The notes beneath the pieces are model-generated. The model had not been told where the DNA came from, did no database searches, and worked only from the letters and a program-made list of their open reading frames with translations. This document shows, one piece after another, positions 18,548 to 27,573 of a DNA stretch of 64,000 nucleotides. A program made the position numbers and the translations under genes. Source of the DNA: Halobacillus campisalis (GTDB lineage: Bacteria > Bacillota > Bacilli > Bacillales > Halobacillaceae); assembly GCF_030345335.1 (NCBI RefSeq), contig NZ_JAPVRC010000002.1, positions 186,001-250,000 of the forward strand. Reading direction: 5' to 3'. Numbering within the stretch: the first letter of the stretch is position 1; the number at the start of each line of letters is the position of its first letter.

Positions 18548-18606
18548 TTTACAAGAAGGGTCGGATGAATGTCAATCTGGCCCTTTCTATGTAAGGAGGT
18601 AGAAAA

Positions 18607-19554
18607 GTGGAAAGTGTAGAAAAACAACAGCGCGTCTCCTCTGCGAAAGAGAGTCGATTGTCTGAAAAGAAAAAAGATATGCTCTCTGGTTATTTGTATG
18701 TTGCTCCATTCTTTATCATCTTTGGAATTATCGGTCTTTATCCTGCCGTATTCAGTATTGTGCTTGCTTTTCAAGATTGGAATGGCCTTGGGGAAATGGA
18801 CTTTGTAGGGTTGAGAAACTTTACGGTCGTCCTGCAGGATCCCTTATTTTGGAAATCTTTATATAACACGGTCATTATCGGGCTGATGGGAACCGCTCCG
18901 CAGCTGATTGTCGGTCTTATTCTGGCGTATTTCCTAAATATGGCTGCGGTGCGATTTACTAATTTTTTCAGAGTGACGATATTTATGCCTTATATTACTT
19001 CAATGGTAGCTGTCGCATTGGTGTTCGGTGTGTTTTTTAGCAGCAATGAAACAGCTCTCGCCAACTATGTCATTGGCTGGTTCGGTATTGATCCGGTCAG
19101 CTGGAAAACGTCAGAGTGGGGAGCGAAATTCGCCATTTCCCTTATGGTCTTCTGGCGCTGGGTCGGATATAATACGATCATTTACTTAGCAGGACTGCAG
19201 AGTATTCCGAAACATTTGTATGAAGCAGCAACAATCGATGGGGCTAATAAAGTTCAGCAATTCATGCACATCACGATTCCTTTGCTGAAACCATTCATTC
19301 TGCTAACCGTTTTTATGGCAACTGTAGGGGCGCTTCAATTATTTGCTGAGCCTACTGTATTTTTAGGTAGTTCTGCTTTTACACGTGATGAAGCGATGAC
19401 GGTAGTTATGTACTTGTACAGAGATGCGTTTAACTTAGGTTCCTTCGGTACAGCTTCAGCAACAGCTATTTTATTGCTGATCATCATCGTAGGTGCAGCA
19501 GCTCTGAATACATGGCTGACATCCGGGGCCGGCCGCAGAAAGAAGGGGGCTTAG
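18607..19554 (+). CDS. ABC sugar permease 1 (MalF type)
   Basis: A 315-residue inner-membrane permease with six predicted helices. The cytoplasmic EAA loop reads EAATIDGANKVQQFMHITIPLLKP, the contact for the ATPase. It pairs with the downstream permease. The start is GTG with AAGGAGG at proper distance. It lies 59 bp after the binding protein gene and 3 bp before the next permease. Confidence 0.9.
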   Translation: MESVEKQQRVSSAKESRLSEKKKDMLSGYLYVAPFFIIFGIIGLYPAVFSIVLAFQDWNGLGEMDFVGLRNFTVVLQDPLFWKSLYNTVIIGLMGTAPQLIVGLILAYFLNMAAVRFTNFFRVTIFMPYITSMVAVALVFGVFFSSNETALANYVIGWFGIDPVSWKTSEWGAKFAISLMVFWRWVGYNTIIYLAGLQSIPKHLYEAATIDGANKVQQFMHITIPLLKPFILLTVFMATVGALQLFAEPTVFLGSSAFTRDEAMTVVMYLYRDAFNLGSFGTASATAILLLIIIVGAAALNTWLTSGAGRRKKGA

Positions 19555-19557
19555 AGA

Positions 19558-20397
19558 ATGAGTGAGCATGTAAAGAAAAGGTTCAAGCCTGGAAACATTC
19601 CAGTATATATCGCGTTAGGGTTCGCTTCGATTTTATCCATTTTTCCGTTTTACTGGATGTTTGTAATGGCGACCCAGCCAAGTGCTGCGTATAATTCCAT
19701 TCCTCCGACATTGCTTCCTGGTGGAATGCTGATCGAAAACTTTCAGAAGGTATTAGATACGATTCCATTTTTTCAAGCGATGTGGAACACGATTCTGTTG
19801 TGTTCAATCGTTACGATTATTGTTCTATTGATTAGTTCACTGTCGGGATTCGCTTTTGCTAAATTTTCATTTCCCGGCAAAAACTTTTTGTTCATATGTA
19901 TTCTCTTGACGATGGTCATCCCTCCTCAATTAGGATTGATCCCGCAATACTACTTGATATCTCAATTAGGGTGGCTGGATACATTATTTGGAGCAGGGGT
20001 TTTGTTCTTATTAAACCCGTTAGGTATCTTTCTCATGCGTCAATATATCAGCGAATCTGTACCAGATGAACTGATTGAAGCAGCTAAATTAGATGGCTGC
20101 TCAAACTTTAGAATCTATCGGAGCATTGTACTTCCTATAATTAAACCAGCCTTTGCTACGCTTGGTATTATCGTATTTACACTCGTGTGGGGAGAGTTTT
20201 TGTGGCAGTTCACAGTTCTGCGTGATCCTTCTTCTTACACTTTACAAGTGGCGCTGGCTTCTTTAAACAACTCATTCAATGTAGATTTTGGCATGCTGCT
20301 TTCCGGTGTGTTCTGGGCAACAGTTCCATTGATTTTGATTTTCCTCATCTTCAATAAATGGTTCATTTCCAGTATTACGGAAGGTTCGATTAAATAA
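19558..20397 (+). CDS. ABC sugar permease 2 (MalG type)
   Basis: A 279-residue permease with six predicted helices and the EAA loop EAAKLDGCSNFRIYRSIVLPIIKPA. It starts with the usual IPVYIALGFASILSIFPFYWMF segment of MalG-type subunits. Together with the preceding gene it forms the channel of the oligosaccharide importer. It is followed by the LacI gene after 67 bp. Confidence 0.9.
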   Translation: MSEHVKKRFKPGNIPVYIALGFASILSIFPFYWMFVMATQPSAAYNSIPPTLLPGGMLIENFQKVLDTIPFFQAMWNTILLCSIVTIIVLLISSLSGFAFAKFSFPGKNFLFICILLTMVIPPQLGLIPQYYLISQLGWLDTLFGAGVLFLLNPLGIFLMRQYISESVPDELIEAAKLDGCSNFRIYRSIVLPIIKPAFATLGIIVFTLVWGEFLWQFTVLRDPSSYTLQVALASLNNSFNVDFGMLLSGVFWATVPLILIFLIFNKWFISSITEGSIK

Positions 20398-20464
20398 GCG
20401 AGCTACTCTTGCCGATTGTTGATACAATATATTGAGATAGCAGTTTCTGAAGAGAGGTATGAAG

Positions 20465-21478
20465 ATGGATTTAACAATAAAAGATATTGCAAAAATGGCT
20501 GGTGTATCTCCTGCTACTGTTTCAAAGATTATCAACAATTATGGCGGGATCAGCGAGCCGACAAGAGAGAAAGTTTATAAGATCATGCAGGATACAAAGT
20601 ACCAGCCGACGTTCTCAGCGAAATCGCTGGCAACTAAAAAATCGAATTTAATCGGCCTGATTTATGCCGGGAAAATCAATGTGGACTTTAAGCACCCCTT
20701 TTTCAATGAAGTAGTGAATACTTTCAAGAGAACGGTGGGTGCTCAAGGATATGATCTTCTTTTATTTTCTAATGAGAAGTTTTACGAAGGGGAAAGTAAG
20801 TATTTGGAACGGTGCAAACATTTCCACGTCGATGGCTGTTTGATTATAGCTGGGGATGAGATTGAAGAGGCTGTCCATGAAATCGCCGCAAGCAATATTC
20901 CGTGTATCGGTATCGATCTTAAACTGGAAGGTCCGAATTCAAGCTATATTATGACGGATAATGCGAAAATCGGTTTAAAGGTTGTTGAGTTTTTCTACTT
21001 AAATCAAATAAGAAAAGTTGCGTATATAGGCGGTAAACAGAATTCTCATGTGGCGAGTATCCGCAATCAGGGATATGTCGATGCCATGCAGCAATTTGGA
21101 CTGCCTATAAAAGACGAATGGGTGAAGTTTGGGGATTTCTTCGAGGAAAGTGGCTATGAAGCTATGAAAGAAATATTGCAAACAGAAGAATTACCACAAG
21201 CCGTTTTTGCAGCCTCAGATATGATGGCCCTTGGAGCACTTAAAGCCATCAAGGAAAAAGGATTATCGGTTCCTGAAGACATTCAATTGATCGGCTGTGA
21301 CGACATTGAAGCTTGCCGCTACAGTGACCCGCCACTCACAACAGTCAAGCAAGATAAACAGAAATTAGGGAAACTGGCTGCTACAATGCTGAATGACCTC
21401 ATCCTGGATCATAATGATATTCGCCCGGTTAAAGTGGATCCAGAGCTTGTGATTCGTTCATCCAGTATAGAAAGCTAG
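20465..21478 (+). CDS. LacI-family transcriptional regulator of the glucan locus
   Basis: A 337-residue repressor. Residues 1-55 form the helix-turn-helix and hinge (LTIKDIAKMAGVSPATVSKIIN), and the rest is the periplasmic-binding-protein-like sensor with GLIYAGKINVDFKHPFF and QLIGCDDIEACRYSDPPLTTVKQ. I prefer the ATG at 20465 because AGAGAGG is then 7 bases upstream; at the in-frame ATG at 20459 the spacing would be one base. It lies inside the transport/hydrolase cluster and very likely binds the GAAACCGGTTTC-type sites at 17078, 17201 and 22871. The effector is probably a beta-gluco-oligosaccharide, by context only. Confidence 0.9.
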   Translation: MDLTIKDIAKMAGVSPATVSKIINNYGGISEPTREKVYKIMQDTKYQPTFSAKSLATKKSNLIGLIYAGKINVDFKHPFFNEVVNTFKRTVGAQGYDLLLFSNEKFYEGESKYLERCKHFHVDGCLIIAGDEIEEAVHEIAASNIPCIGIDLKLEGPNSSYIMTDNAKIGLKVVEFFYLNQIRKVAYIGGKQNSHVASIRNQGYVDAMQQFGLPIKDEWVKFGDFFEESGYEAMKEILQTEELPQAVFAASDMMALGALKAIKEKGLSVPEDIQLIGCDDIEACRYSDPPLTTVKQDKQKLGKLAATMLNDLILDHNDIRPVKVDPELVIRSSSIES

Positions 21479-21509
21479 TCCCACTTACGTTCGTAATGGA
21501 GGTTATCAT

Positions 21510-22856
21510 ATGACAACAATAGAATTTTCGAAAGAATTAAAGTGGGGAGCTGCAACAGCTTCCTATCAAATTGAAGGAGCAGCTCATGAAGACGGGAGAA
21601 GTCCTTCTATATGGGATACTTTCTCTCATACTCCTGGAAATGTAAAAAACGGAGACACTGGAGATCATGCCTGCAACAGTTATCATTTATATAAAGAAGA
21701 TGTCCAGCATTTAAAAGACCTTGGAATCGATCTTTACCGATTTTCGATTTCCTGGTCGAGGGTCATGCCTGAAGGAACAGGCAGCTTAAATCCAACAGGC
21801 GTAGCTTATTATCGGAACTTGATTACGGAGCTGCTCGATCATGGTATTGAACCGATGATTACGCTGTATCACTGGGACCTGCCTCAAGTCCTGCAGGATC
21901 AAGGGGGCTGGGAGAATCGTGCCACAATTGACGCTTTTAACGAATATGCTGAAGCGATGTTTAAGGAATTCGGTGATCAAGTGACGAACTGGATTACGAT
22001 CAATGAACCATGGTGCGCGTCGTTCTTGTCCAATTTCTTAGGAATCCATGCTCCTGGAAAAAAAGATTTACAAGCGGCTGTCGATGTATCTCACCACCTG
22101 CTGATAGCCCACGGTAAAGCTGTTCAGTCTTTTAGAGAACTTGTACCTGATGGAGAAATAGGTTATGCACCAAACTTGGGCTGGCTGGAACCGTTCAGTC
22201 CAGCAGCTGAGGATCAAGATGCGTGCCGTCGGGGGATGCTGTGGCAGAAAGAGTGGTTTATGGATCCTGTTTTTAAAGGCTCCTATCCAGAGGAATTGAT
22301 TCAGATCTTTGATGAACATAACGCTGCGCTGCGTATCGAAGAAGGAGATTTGGAACTGATTTCTCAGCCGATTGATTTTTATGGCATCAACTATTATACA
22401 GGCAGTCTTGGCCGTCATAATGAAGAGGCAGGAATGTTTCAGGTCGAGGAAGTTCCTCTCGATTATCGGCAAACGGACATTGGCTGGCCGATTTATGCGG
22501 ATGGCTTTTACAAAGCTTTGAAGAATTTGAACGAAACCTATGGCGACGTTCCTATTTATATTACGGAAAATGGAGCTTGCTATAATCATGGAGTAGAAGA
22601 TGGAAAAGTAAATGACCAAGAACGCATTGACTACTTAAAGCAGCACCTAACTTCTCTGCACCGAGCGATCAAAGCGGGTGTGCCGATTAAAGGGTATCTC
22701 GTTTGGTCACTGCTTGATAATTTCGAGTGGGCTGAAGGCTACGAGAAAAGATTCGGTATTATTCACATCAACTTTGATACTTTCGAAAGAACGAGGAAGG
22801 AAAGCTACTATTGGTATAAGAACACAGTCGAAAATAACAGGTTTGAAATCACCTGA
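21510..22856 (+). CDS. bglA: GH1 beta-glucosidase
   Basis: A 448-residue cytoplasmic glycoside hydrolase of family 1. FSKELKWGAATASYQIEGA is the N-terminal signature, NWITINEPW carries the acid/base E166, and YITENGA carries the nucleophile E353; GYLVWSLLDNFEWAEGY ends the barrel. There is no signal peptide and no phospho-sugar-specific pattern that I can recognise, so it probably cleaves unphosphorylated oligosaccharides brought in by the adjacent ABC system, for example laminaribiose or cellobiose. The ATG follows TGGAGG. It lies 31 bp after the lacI gene. Family assignment is certain; substrate is inferred from the GH16 neighbour. Confidence 0.92.
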   Translation: MTTIEFSKELKWGAATASYQIEGAAHEDGRSPSIWDTFSHTPGNVKNGDTGDHACNSYHLYKEDVQHLKDLGIDLYRFSISWSRVMPEGTGSLNPTGVAYYRNLITELLDHGIEPMITLYHWDLPQVLQDQGGWENRATIDAFNEYAEAMFKEFGDQVTNWITINEPWCASFLSNFLGIHAPGKKDLQAAVDVSHHLLIAHGKAVQSFRELVPDGEIGYAPNLGWLEPFSPAAEDQDACRRGMLWQKEWFMDPVFKGSYPEELIQIFDEHNAALRIEEGDLELISQPIDFYGINYYTGSLGRHNEEAGMFQVEEVPLDYRQTDIGWPIYADGFYKALKNLNETYGDVPIYITENGACYNHGVEDGKVNDQERIDYLKQHLTSLHRAIKAGVPIKGYLVWSLLDNFEWAEGYEKRFGIIHINFDTFERTRKESYYWYKNTVENNRFEIT

Positions 22857-22870
22857 ATTTTTTTGGTCTT

Positions 22871-22891
22871 TTACGAAAGCGGTTTCCTTAA
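22871..22891. promoter_or_regulatory. LacI-family operator before the GH16 gene
   Basis: ACGAAAGCGGTTTCCTTAA is an imperfect copy of the operator at 17201-17226 (centre GAAAGCGGTTTC), 36 bp before the start codon. It suggests the secreted glucanase has separate control by the same repressor. A cre-like reading is a weaker alternative. Confidence 0.6.
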
Positions 22892-22926
22892 TAAGAATAT
22901 AGGATCTAATTCTAAGGAGGAGTATT

Positions 22927-25902
22927 TTGAGAAAATTCTTAACTGTCCTATTAACGTTAGCTGTCGTTTTTCAAGTCATGTCACCGTCTGTTCTTGCGAA
23001 GAAGGACAAAGGGGACGAGCGGATTGAACATTGGGAAGAAAGAGGATTACTTAAGGGACTGAATCAAAAGAAGAATGCAAATGCTTCCCTCTCTTTTTCA
23101 GAATATGCCATACTGGTCGGCAACTTATTTAACATAAGCAGCGAGTCCATGATGGAAGTTTTTAAAGAGACAGGATATGTAAAGGATAGTGAAAAATCTG
23201 CCATAAAAGAAGCAGATGCGCTTAACATTCTCCAACATGTATTACCGGATTCATTGACGAGCGAGTTGGAAGAGGGATCGAATCAACCATTAAAGCGTAA
23301 CGATGCCATTCTTATGATTGACTCTCTTGTTCAAGGTTACTTTTATAAGGAAGGAAACTATAAGGACGAGCAGATTACAGGAAATGCCTGGATCAATCAT
23401 TCGGATATCGCTCTTATAGACTCTACGGTTGAAGGAGACCTTTATATTAGCGAAGGGGCTGACCCGGGTAATATTCAACTAGAGAACACGACCGTCAGCG
23501 GAAGCGTCTATATTGATGAAAAGCTTCAAAATAAAGTGCAGGCCGTTGACTCGGACTTAGGTAACGTTGTGATCGTCGATAAGGACCAAAAGGAATCGGA
23601 CTGGTCTCTCGTATGGTCCGATGAGTTCGTATCCAGTAAAATCGATCAATCGAAGTGGTCTCACGATACTGGGAACTGGCTTGTAGACGAAAATGGCGAA
23701 GGAGTATCTCCTGGGTGGGGTAACAATGAATTGCAGTATTATACTGACTCATCTGAAAACTCCTTTATAGATGACGGTAAGCTGGTCATCGAGGCTAAAG
23801 AAGAAGAGAAGAGTGACCCATTCGGAAGTTACGACTATACTTCTGCTAAGCTGACATCCAAAGGGCTGTTCAGCCAAAAGTATGGCAAGTTCGAAGCAAG
23901 AATGAAACTGCCTGAAGGTCAAGGATTCTGGCCGGCCTTCTGGATGATGCCTGAAGATGAAGTTTATGGGGACTGGCCGGTTTCCGGTGAGATCGATATT
24001 ATGGAAGCCGCCGGAAAAGATACGAGTGAAATCGGGGGTACGATTCATTACGGAGAGGAATACCCGAATAATACGTACAAAGGAACCGAGTATCATTTTC
24101 CTGAAGGAGAAGATTATACCGATTTCCATACATATTCAGTGGAATGGGAACCTGGAGAAATCCGCTGGTATGTGGATGGAGAATTATATCAAACATTAGA
24201 CAATTGGTTTGGTAAAGGGGAGAATCAGTCTGATAAATATGCTTTCCCTGCGCCATTTGACCAGGAATTCTATTTAATTATGAATCTAGCTGTTGGCGGC
24301 TGGTATGGCGGCAATCCCGATGAATCTACAGAGTTTCCAGGAACAATGGAAGTAGACTATGTAAGAGCCTATGAGTTAACAGGCCGTGATTATAAAGAGC
24401 CTGTAGAACCTGTTGTTGAAAAAGATGAGCTGCCTGAAGATGCAAAACAGCCATTAGAAGATGGCAACCTCATTTATGATAATGAGTATAATGAACCTTT
24501 TACCATCATCGATCAACATGAAGATGAGTTTGATGAGAATTATTGGAATTTCGTACAGCTTCCAGACTTCCAGGGAAGCGGAACGATAGAGAAGGAAGAG
24601 GTTGAGGGTCATTCTTTTGCTAAAACCAGTGTGACAGACCCCGGTAATGCATTATGGTCCCTGCAGCTTATTCAAAAGCTCGCGATTCTGGAAGGCAATA
24701 CGTATAAAGTAACCTTTGATGCAAAATCTGATACCAACCGTAATATAATGACGAAGGTATCCGGTGGAGAAGAAAGAGGCTTTGCTAACTATTCCGGAGA
24801 AAAAACGATAGAGCTTAGTGATCAAGTTCAGTCCTATGAATATACATTTACGCTAAACCAGGACACAGATCTGGGCGCACGAATAGAGTTTAATATGGGA
24901 AGCAACGGAACGGCCCCTGTCTCTATTGGAAATGTCCGAGTGGAGAATATCACGGGTGAACAGCAGGAAAACAACACAAAGCCTCCTTTAGCGGATGGGA
25001 ACCTCATTTATAATGGAACTTTTGATCAGGGGGATATGACAAGGACCAACTACTGGGAGCTTGTGACATCAGAGCAGTCTTCCGCTGAAATGATCGTTTC
25101 TGAAGAGCAGCGTGAAATGCAAGTTGATATTCAAAACGAAGGTTTAAATCCTGAAGATGTTCAGTTAAAACAAACAGGGCTCCCATTGGATCAAGGGGAA
25201 GATTATGAGCTGACATTTAAAGCAAGAGCAGAGCAAAACAAAACCATCGAAGTAGAATTAGTAAGTGAAGATGGCAGTGAAAGTTATGTGAGTGAAACGT
25301 TGACATTAACCGAAGAAATGGAAGATTATACTGTTGAATTCACCATGCCGGAATCCGCTCCAAAAGGACAGTTGACGTTTATGGTCGGAGGTCAGCCTGG
25401 AGACGTTTATTTAGATAATGTAAGAATGATTCAAACGTCCATAGACATTGAGCTTTATCCATTACAAAACGGTGATTTTTCATCAGGTCTTAACCATTGG
25501 ACAGAATATATTCATTTTGATGCGCAAGCGAATGTTTCCGCTGACGAAGGAGTATTGAATGTAGGTATTCAAGAAGGCGGGAACGAAGACTGGGGTGTGC
25601 TTATCGAACAGCAGGATCTTTCGTTAACGAACGGAATTACTTATGTTCTGTCTTTTAATGCCAGTTCCAGTGTGGCAAGAGATATAGAAGTTACCCTTGA
25701 AAATGCCGATTATCACCGCTATTTCAATGAAACAGTTGCTTTAAATGAAGAAGAGCAGCGTTTTGATTTTGAGTTTGACATGACGGCTGATGATCAAGCT
25801 TCGCTTAAATTTCTGATGGGAAACGTAAGTGAAGAACATAATATCTCTCTTGATGATGTCGTGCTTCAAGTAAAGAATGCTAGTGAATATGATGTTGAGT
25901 AA
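22927..25902 (+). CDS. Secreted multidomain GH16 endo-beta-1,3-glucanase
   Basis: A 991-residue exported enzyme. Residues 1-24 are a signal peptide ending SVLA. Residues 30-140 contain two S-layer-homology-like stretches (HWEERGLLKGLN..., PLKRNDAILMIDSL), and 150-200 form a short bactofilin-like beta repeat (STVEGDLYISEGA, TTVSGSVYID). The GH16 catalytic domain spans about 225-485, with the EIDIMEAAG motif giving nucleophile E355 and acid/base E360, and WPAFWMMP before it. Three carbohydrate-binding modules of the CBM4/9 type follow (about 512-680, 690-835, 840-985), each opening with a G-(N)LIY or NGDF sequence. It should cut laminarin-type beta-1,3-glucan outside the cell. The start is TTG behind AAGGAGG. 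The N-terminal part may tether it to the wall. Confidence 0.9.
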   Translation: MRKFLTVLLTLAVVFQVMSPSVLAKKDKGDERIEHWEERGLLKGLNQKKNANASLSFSEYAILVGNLFNISSESMMEVFKETGYVKDSEKSAIKEADALNILQHVLPDSLTSELEEGSNQPLKRNDAILMIDSLVQGYFYKEGNYKDEQITGNAWINHSDIALIDSTVEGDLYISEGADPGNIQLENTTVSGSVYIDEKLQNKVQAVDSDLGNVVIVDKDQKESDWSLVWSDEFVSSKIDQSKWSHDTGNWLVDENGEGVSPGWGNNELQYYTDSSENSFIDDGKLVIEAKEEEKSDPFGSYDYTSAKLTSKGLFSQKYGKFEARMKLPEGQGFWPAFWMMPEDEVYGDWPVSGEIDIMEAAGKDTSEIGGTIHYGEEYPNNTYKGTEYHFPEGEDYTDFHTYSVEWEPGEIRWYVDGELYQTLDNWFGKGENQSDKYAFPAPFDQEFYLIMNLAVGGWYGGNPDESTEFPGTMEVDYVRAYELTGRDYKEPVEPVVEKDELPEDAKQPLEDGNLIYDNEYNEPFTIIDQHEDEFDENYWNFVQLPDFQGSGTIEKEEVEGHSFAKTSVTDPGNALWSLQLIQKLAILEGNTYKVTFDAKSDTNRNIMTKVSGGEERGFANYSGEKTIELSDQVQSYEYTFTLNQDTDLGARIEFNMGSNGTAPVSIGNVRVENITGEQQENNTKPPLADGNLIYNGTFDQGDMTRTNYWELVTSEQSSAEMIVSEEQREMQVDIQNEGLNPEDVQLKQTGLPLDQGEDYELTFKARAEQNKTIEVELVSEDGSESYVSETLTLTEEMEDYTVEFTMPESAPKGQLTFMVGGQPGDVYLDNVRMIQTSIDIELYPLQNGDFSSGLNHWTEYIHFDAQANVSADEGVLNVGIQEGGNEDWGVLIEQQDLSLTNGITYVLSFNASSSVARDIEVTLENADYHRYFNETVALNEEEQRFDFEFDMTADDQASLKFLMGNVSEEHNISLDDVVLQVKNASEYDVE

Positions 25903-25928
25903 TCACAAAAAACTTATTTAGAATCCTG

Positions 25929-25964
25929 AAAAGGCTATCCTTACACCAAAAGGATAGCCTTTTT
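25929..25964 (+). terminator. Rho-independent terminator of the glucan locus
   Basis: AAAGGCTATCCTT and AAGGATAGCCTTTTT form a 13-bp stem with T run, 27 bp after the GH16 stop. Confidence 0.88.
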
Positions 25965-26135
25965 ATTTACCAGAATTCCAGGGAATGCATCCACTTATCC
26001 CATAGATCTACTTTTTTCATAGACTATAGGGAGGAATGTTTTTACTAGACTTAATGAAAAGCCCGCGGTTGTAGAACTGATTGCTTTTGCGTTTGCTTTT
26101 TAGTAGATAAATTAAAACTGCGTAAATTCTATGAA

Positions 26136-26921
26136 TTAAAGCAGCGAGGCCGCTCCATCCACATATAACTCTGTGCCAGAAATGTGGCGTGATGCATCAG
26201 ATCCGAGAAAGACTACTAGATCCGCAACTTCTTCTGGTTTTCCAGGTCGATCCTGCAAAGGCTGGTCACCTTTAGGGTGTTCAACGGGAATTTTAATTTT
26301 TTCTAACTTATCTTCTTCAGGGTTTGTGTTTTTCTCAATATTCGTTTCGATTGCACCAGGGCAGATGACGTTCACGCGAATTTGGTACTTTGATAGTTCA
26401 AGAGCGGCCATCTTTCCAAAAGCCATTTGTCCGGCTTTCGACGAACTGTAGGCAGAAAACCCAAAGTTGGAAAAGACCCGGTTTCCGTTGACGGAGCTTG
26501 TAATAATGATGCTCCCGCCTTTTTCCTTCATATGAGGAATAGCATACTTCACCGTTAAGAAAGTGCTCTTTAAATTAGTATCAATCGTCTGACTCCATTC
26601 CTCTCCGCTCATATCTTCAATCGGAGTGATTTTTCCATTGATGCCCGCGTTGGCGAAGATGATATCTAATTGTCCGAAACGGTCAATGAGCTGCTTGTAA
26701 CATTGCTTGATATCTTCTTCTTTCGATACATCTGTTTCAATAATAATCGCCTCTCCGCCTAAGGATTCTATTTCTTCTTTTGTTTCCTGTGCGTCTTTTT
26801 CTTTGATGTCGGCGAGGGCGACCTTTGCTCCTTCTTTAGCTAAGTGAATGGCAGAGGCTTTGCCCATTCCTGAGCCTCCTCCTGTGACTAGTGCGACTTT
26901 TCCTTTTACTGACTGAGTCAT
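26136..26921 (-). CDS. SDR-family oxidoreductase
   Basis: A 261-residue classical short-chain dehydrogenase. KVALVTGGGSGMGKASAIHLA is the cofactor loop; ALADI with an acidic residue after strand 2 suggests NAD preference. IIFANAGINGK is the NAG motif, and IIITSSVNGN with YSSSKAG supply the catalytic Ser, Tyr and Lys. ICPGAIETNIE and SGTELYVDGA complete the fold. The substrate is unknown. It is a single-gene minus-strand unit, with AAGGAG upstream of the ATG and no close functional neighbour. Confidence 0.85.
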   Translation of the reverse strand: MTQSVKGKVALVTGGGSGMGKASAIHLAKEGAKVALADIKEKDAQETKEEIESLGGEAIIIETDVSKEEDIKQCYKQLIDRFGQLDIIFANAGINGKITPIEDMSGEEWSQTIDTNLKSTFLTVKYAIPHMKEKGGSIIITSSVNGNRVFSNFGFSAYSSSKAGQMAFGKMAALELSKYQIRVNVICPGAIETNIEKNTNPEEDKLEKIKIPVEHPKGDQPLQDRPGKPEEVADLVVFLGSDASRHISGTELYVDGAASLL

Positions 26922-27078
26922 AAATATCTATCTCCTTTTTCAATTGGAAAGGTTTAGTTGATTTATACCCTAGTCATAGAAAATGTAACTTGGGATTTTA
27001 AGCTCTTTTAAAAATTTTCCTCTGGAAGGACCTTGTTTTTAAAAAAAATTCACTCATTTTTGAAATGCCGCCTATCCA

Positions 27079-27130
27079 CATACTGAAGAAGCCGCTTAAA
27101 ATTAAGTGGCTTCTTCACTTCTTCAGTATG
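27079..27130. repeat. Nested inverted repeat with two alternative stems
   Basis: CATACTGAAGAA (27079-27090) pairs perfectly with TTCTTCAGTATG (27119-27130), while GAAGAAGCCGCTT pairs almost perfectly with AAGTGGCTTCTTC (27104-27116). The two stems exclude each other in part. No T run follows on either strand. It lies between the SDR gene and the gene remnant. Confidence 0.55.
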
Positions 27131-27265
27131 CTTAATTTGGTGCAGGGTCCCTTTAGTCAATATCGATTTTGGGTTAGAGAGAGTTGTATAGAGAGATTAT
27201 TACTCTACGGAAATTACAAGTAATTTAGAAGAACAGTCAAACGGTAATTGCGATAATATTTAAGG

Positions 27266-27420
27266 ATATGGAAATAAATCAAAACCAAGAGAGGTAAACA
27301 TCTCATCTAATAAAACAGAAATGTTTATGGCATTTTGGGAAAATAGGTGACCAAACTTTTACAATGGGGGTTCTCAAGGATCGTTAGACGCCTGCCTTCA
27401 AACAACTTTGGAGGTCTAAC
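27266..27420 (+). pseudogene. Decayed 5' copy of the DUF1643-like gene
   Basis: This stretch aligns with 29427-29590, the leader and first codons of the gene at 29467. Shared strings include GGAAATAAATCAA, CCAAGAGAGGT, AACATCT, CAATGGGG and GATCGTTAG. About 25 bases are missing in the middle and the start codon region is altered, so it cannot be translated. Similarity fades after about 27420. It shows that a duplicate of the downstream gene, or its 5' end, once lay here, with the CoA-disulfide reductase gene now between the two copies. Confidence 0.65.
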
Positions 27421-27457
27421 AACAATATAGCTCTCAAAGAAGATAATTTTGTCACAA

Positions 27458-27479
27458 AATATACACCAGGGGGTATATT
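27458..27479. promoter_or_regulatory. CstR/CsoR-type operator before the CoA-disulfide reductase gene
   Basis: The 22-bp site has AATATAC and GTATATT arms around ACCAGGGG. G/C-rich centres flanked by TATAC/GTATA are typical of operators for CsoR-family repressors, including the persulfide sensor CstR. It lies about 95 bp before the start of the gene for a persulfide-type enzyme, which fits. Confidence 0.5.
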
Positions 27480-27573
27480 GATTTCTCGATATGTTAAGAG
27501 TAAACTTAAATTATAAGTTAAATGTGAAATTAATCACATTAGCATAAAAGCTATTTAAAAGGAGAGGGTCGTC

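Noticed and set aside
22068-22619. 183-codon open frame on the minus strand inside the GH1 gene
   Set aside because: Antisense shadow of the beta-glucosidase; no start signal and no motif.
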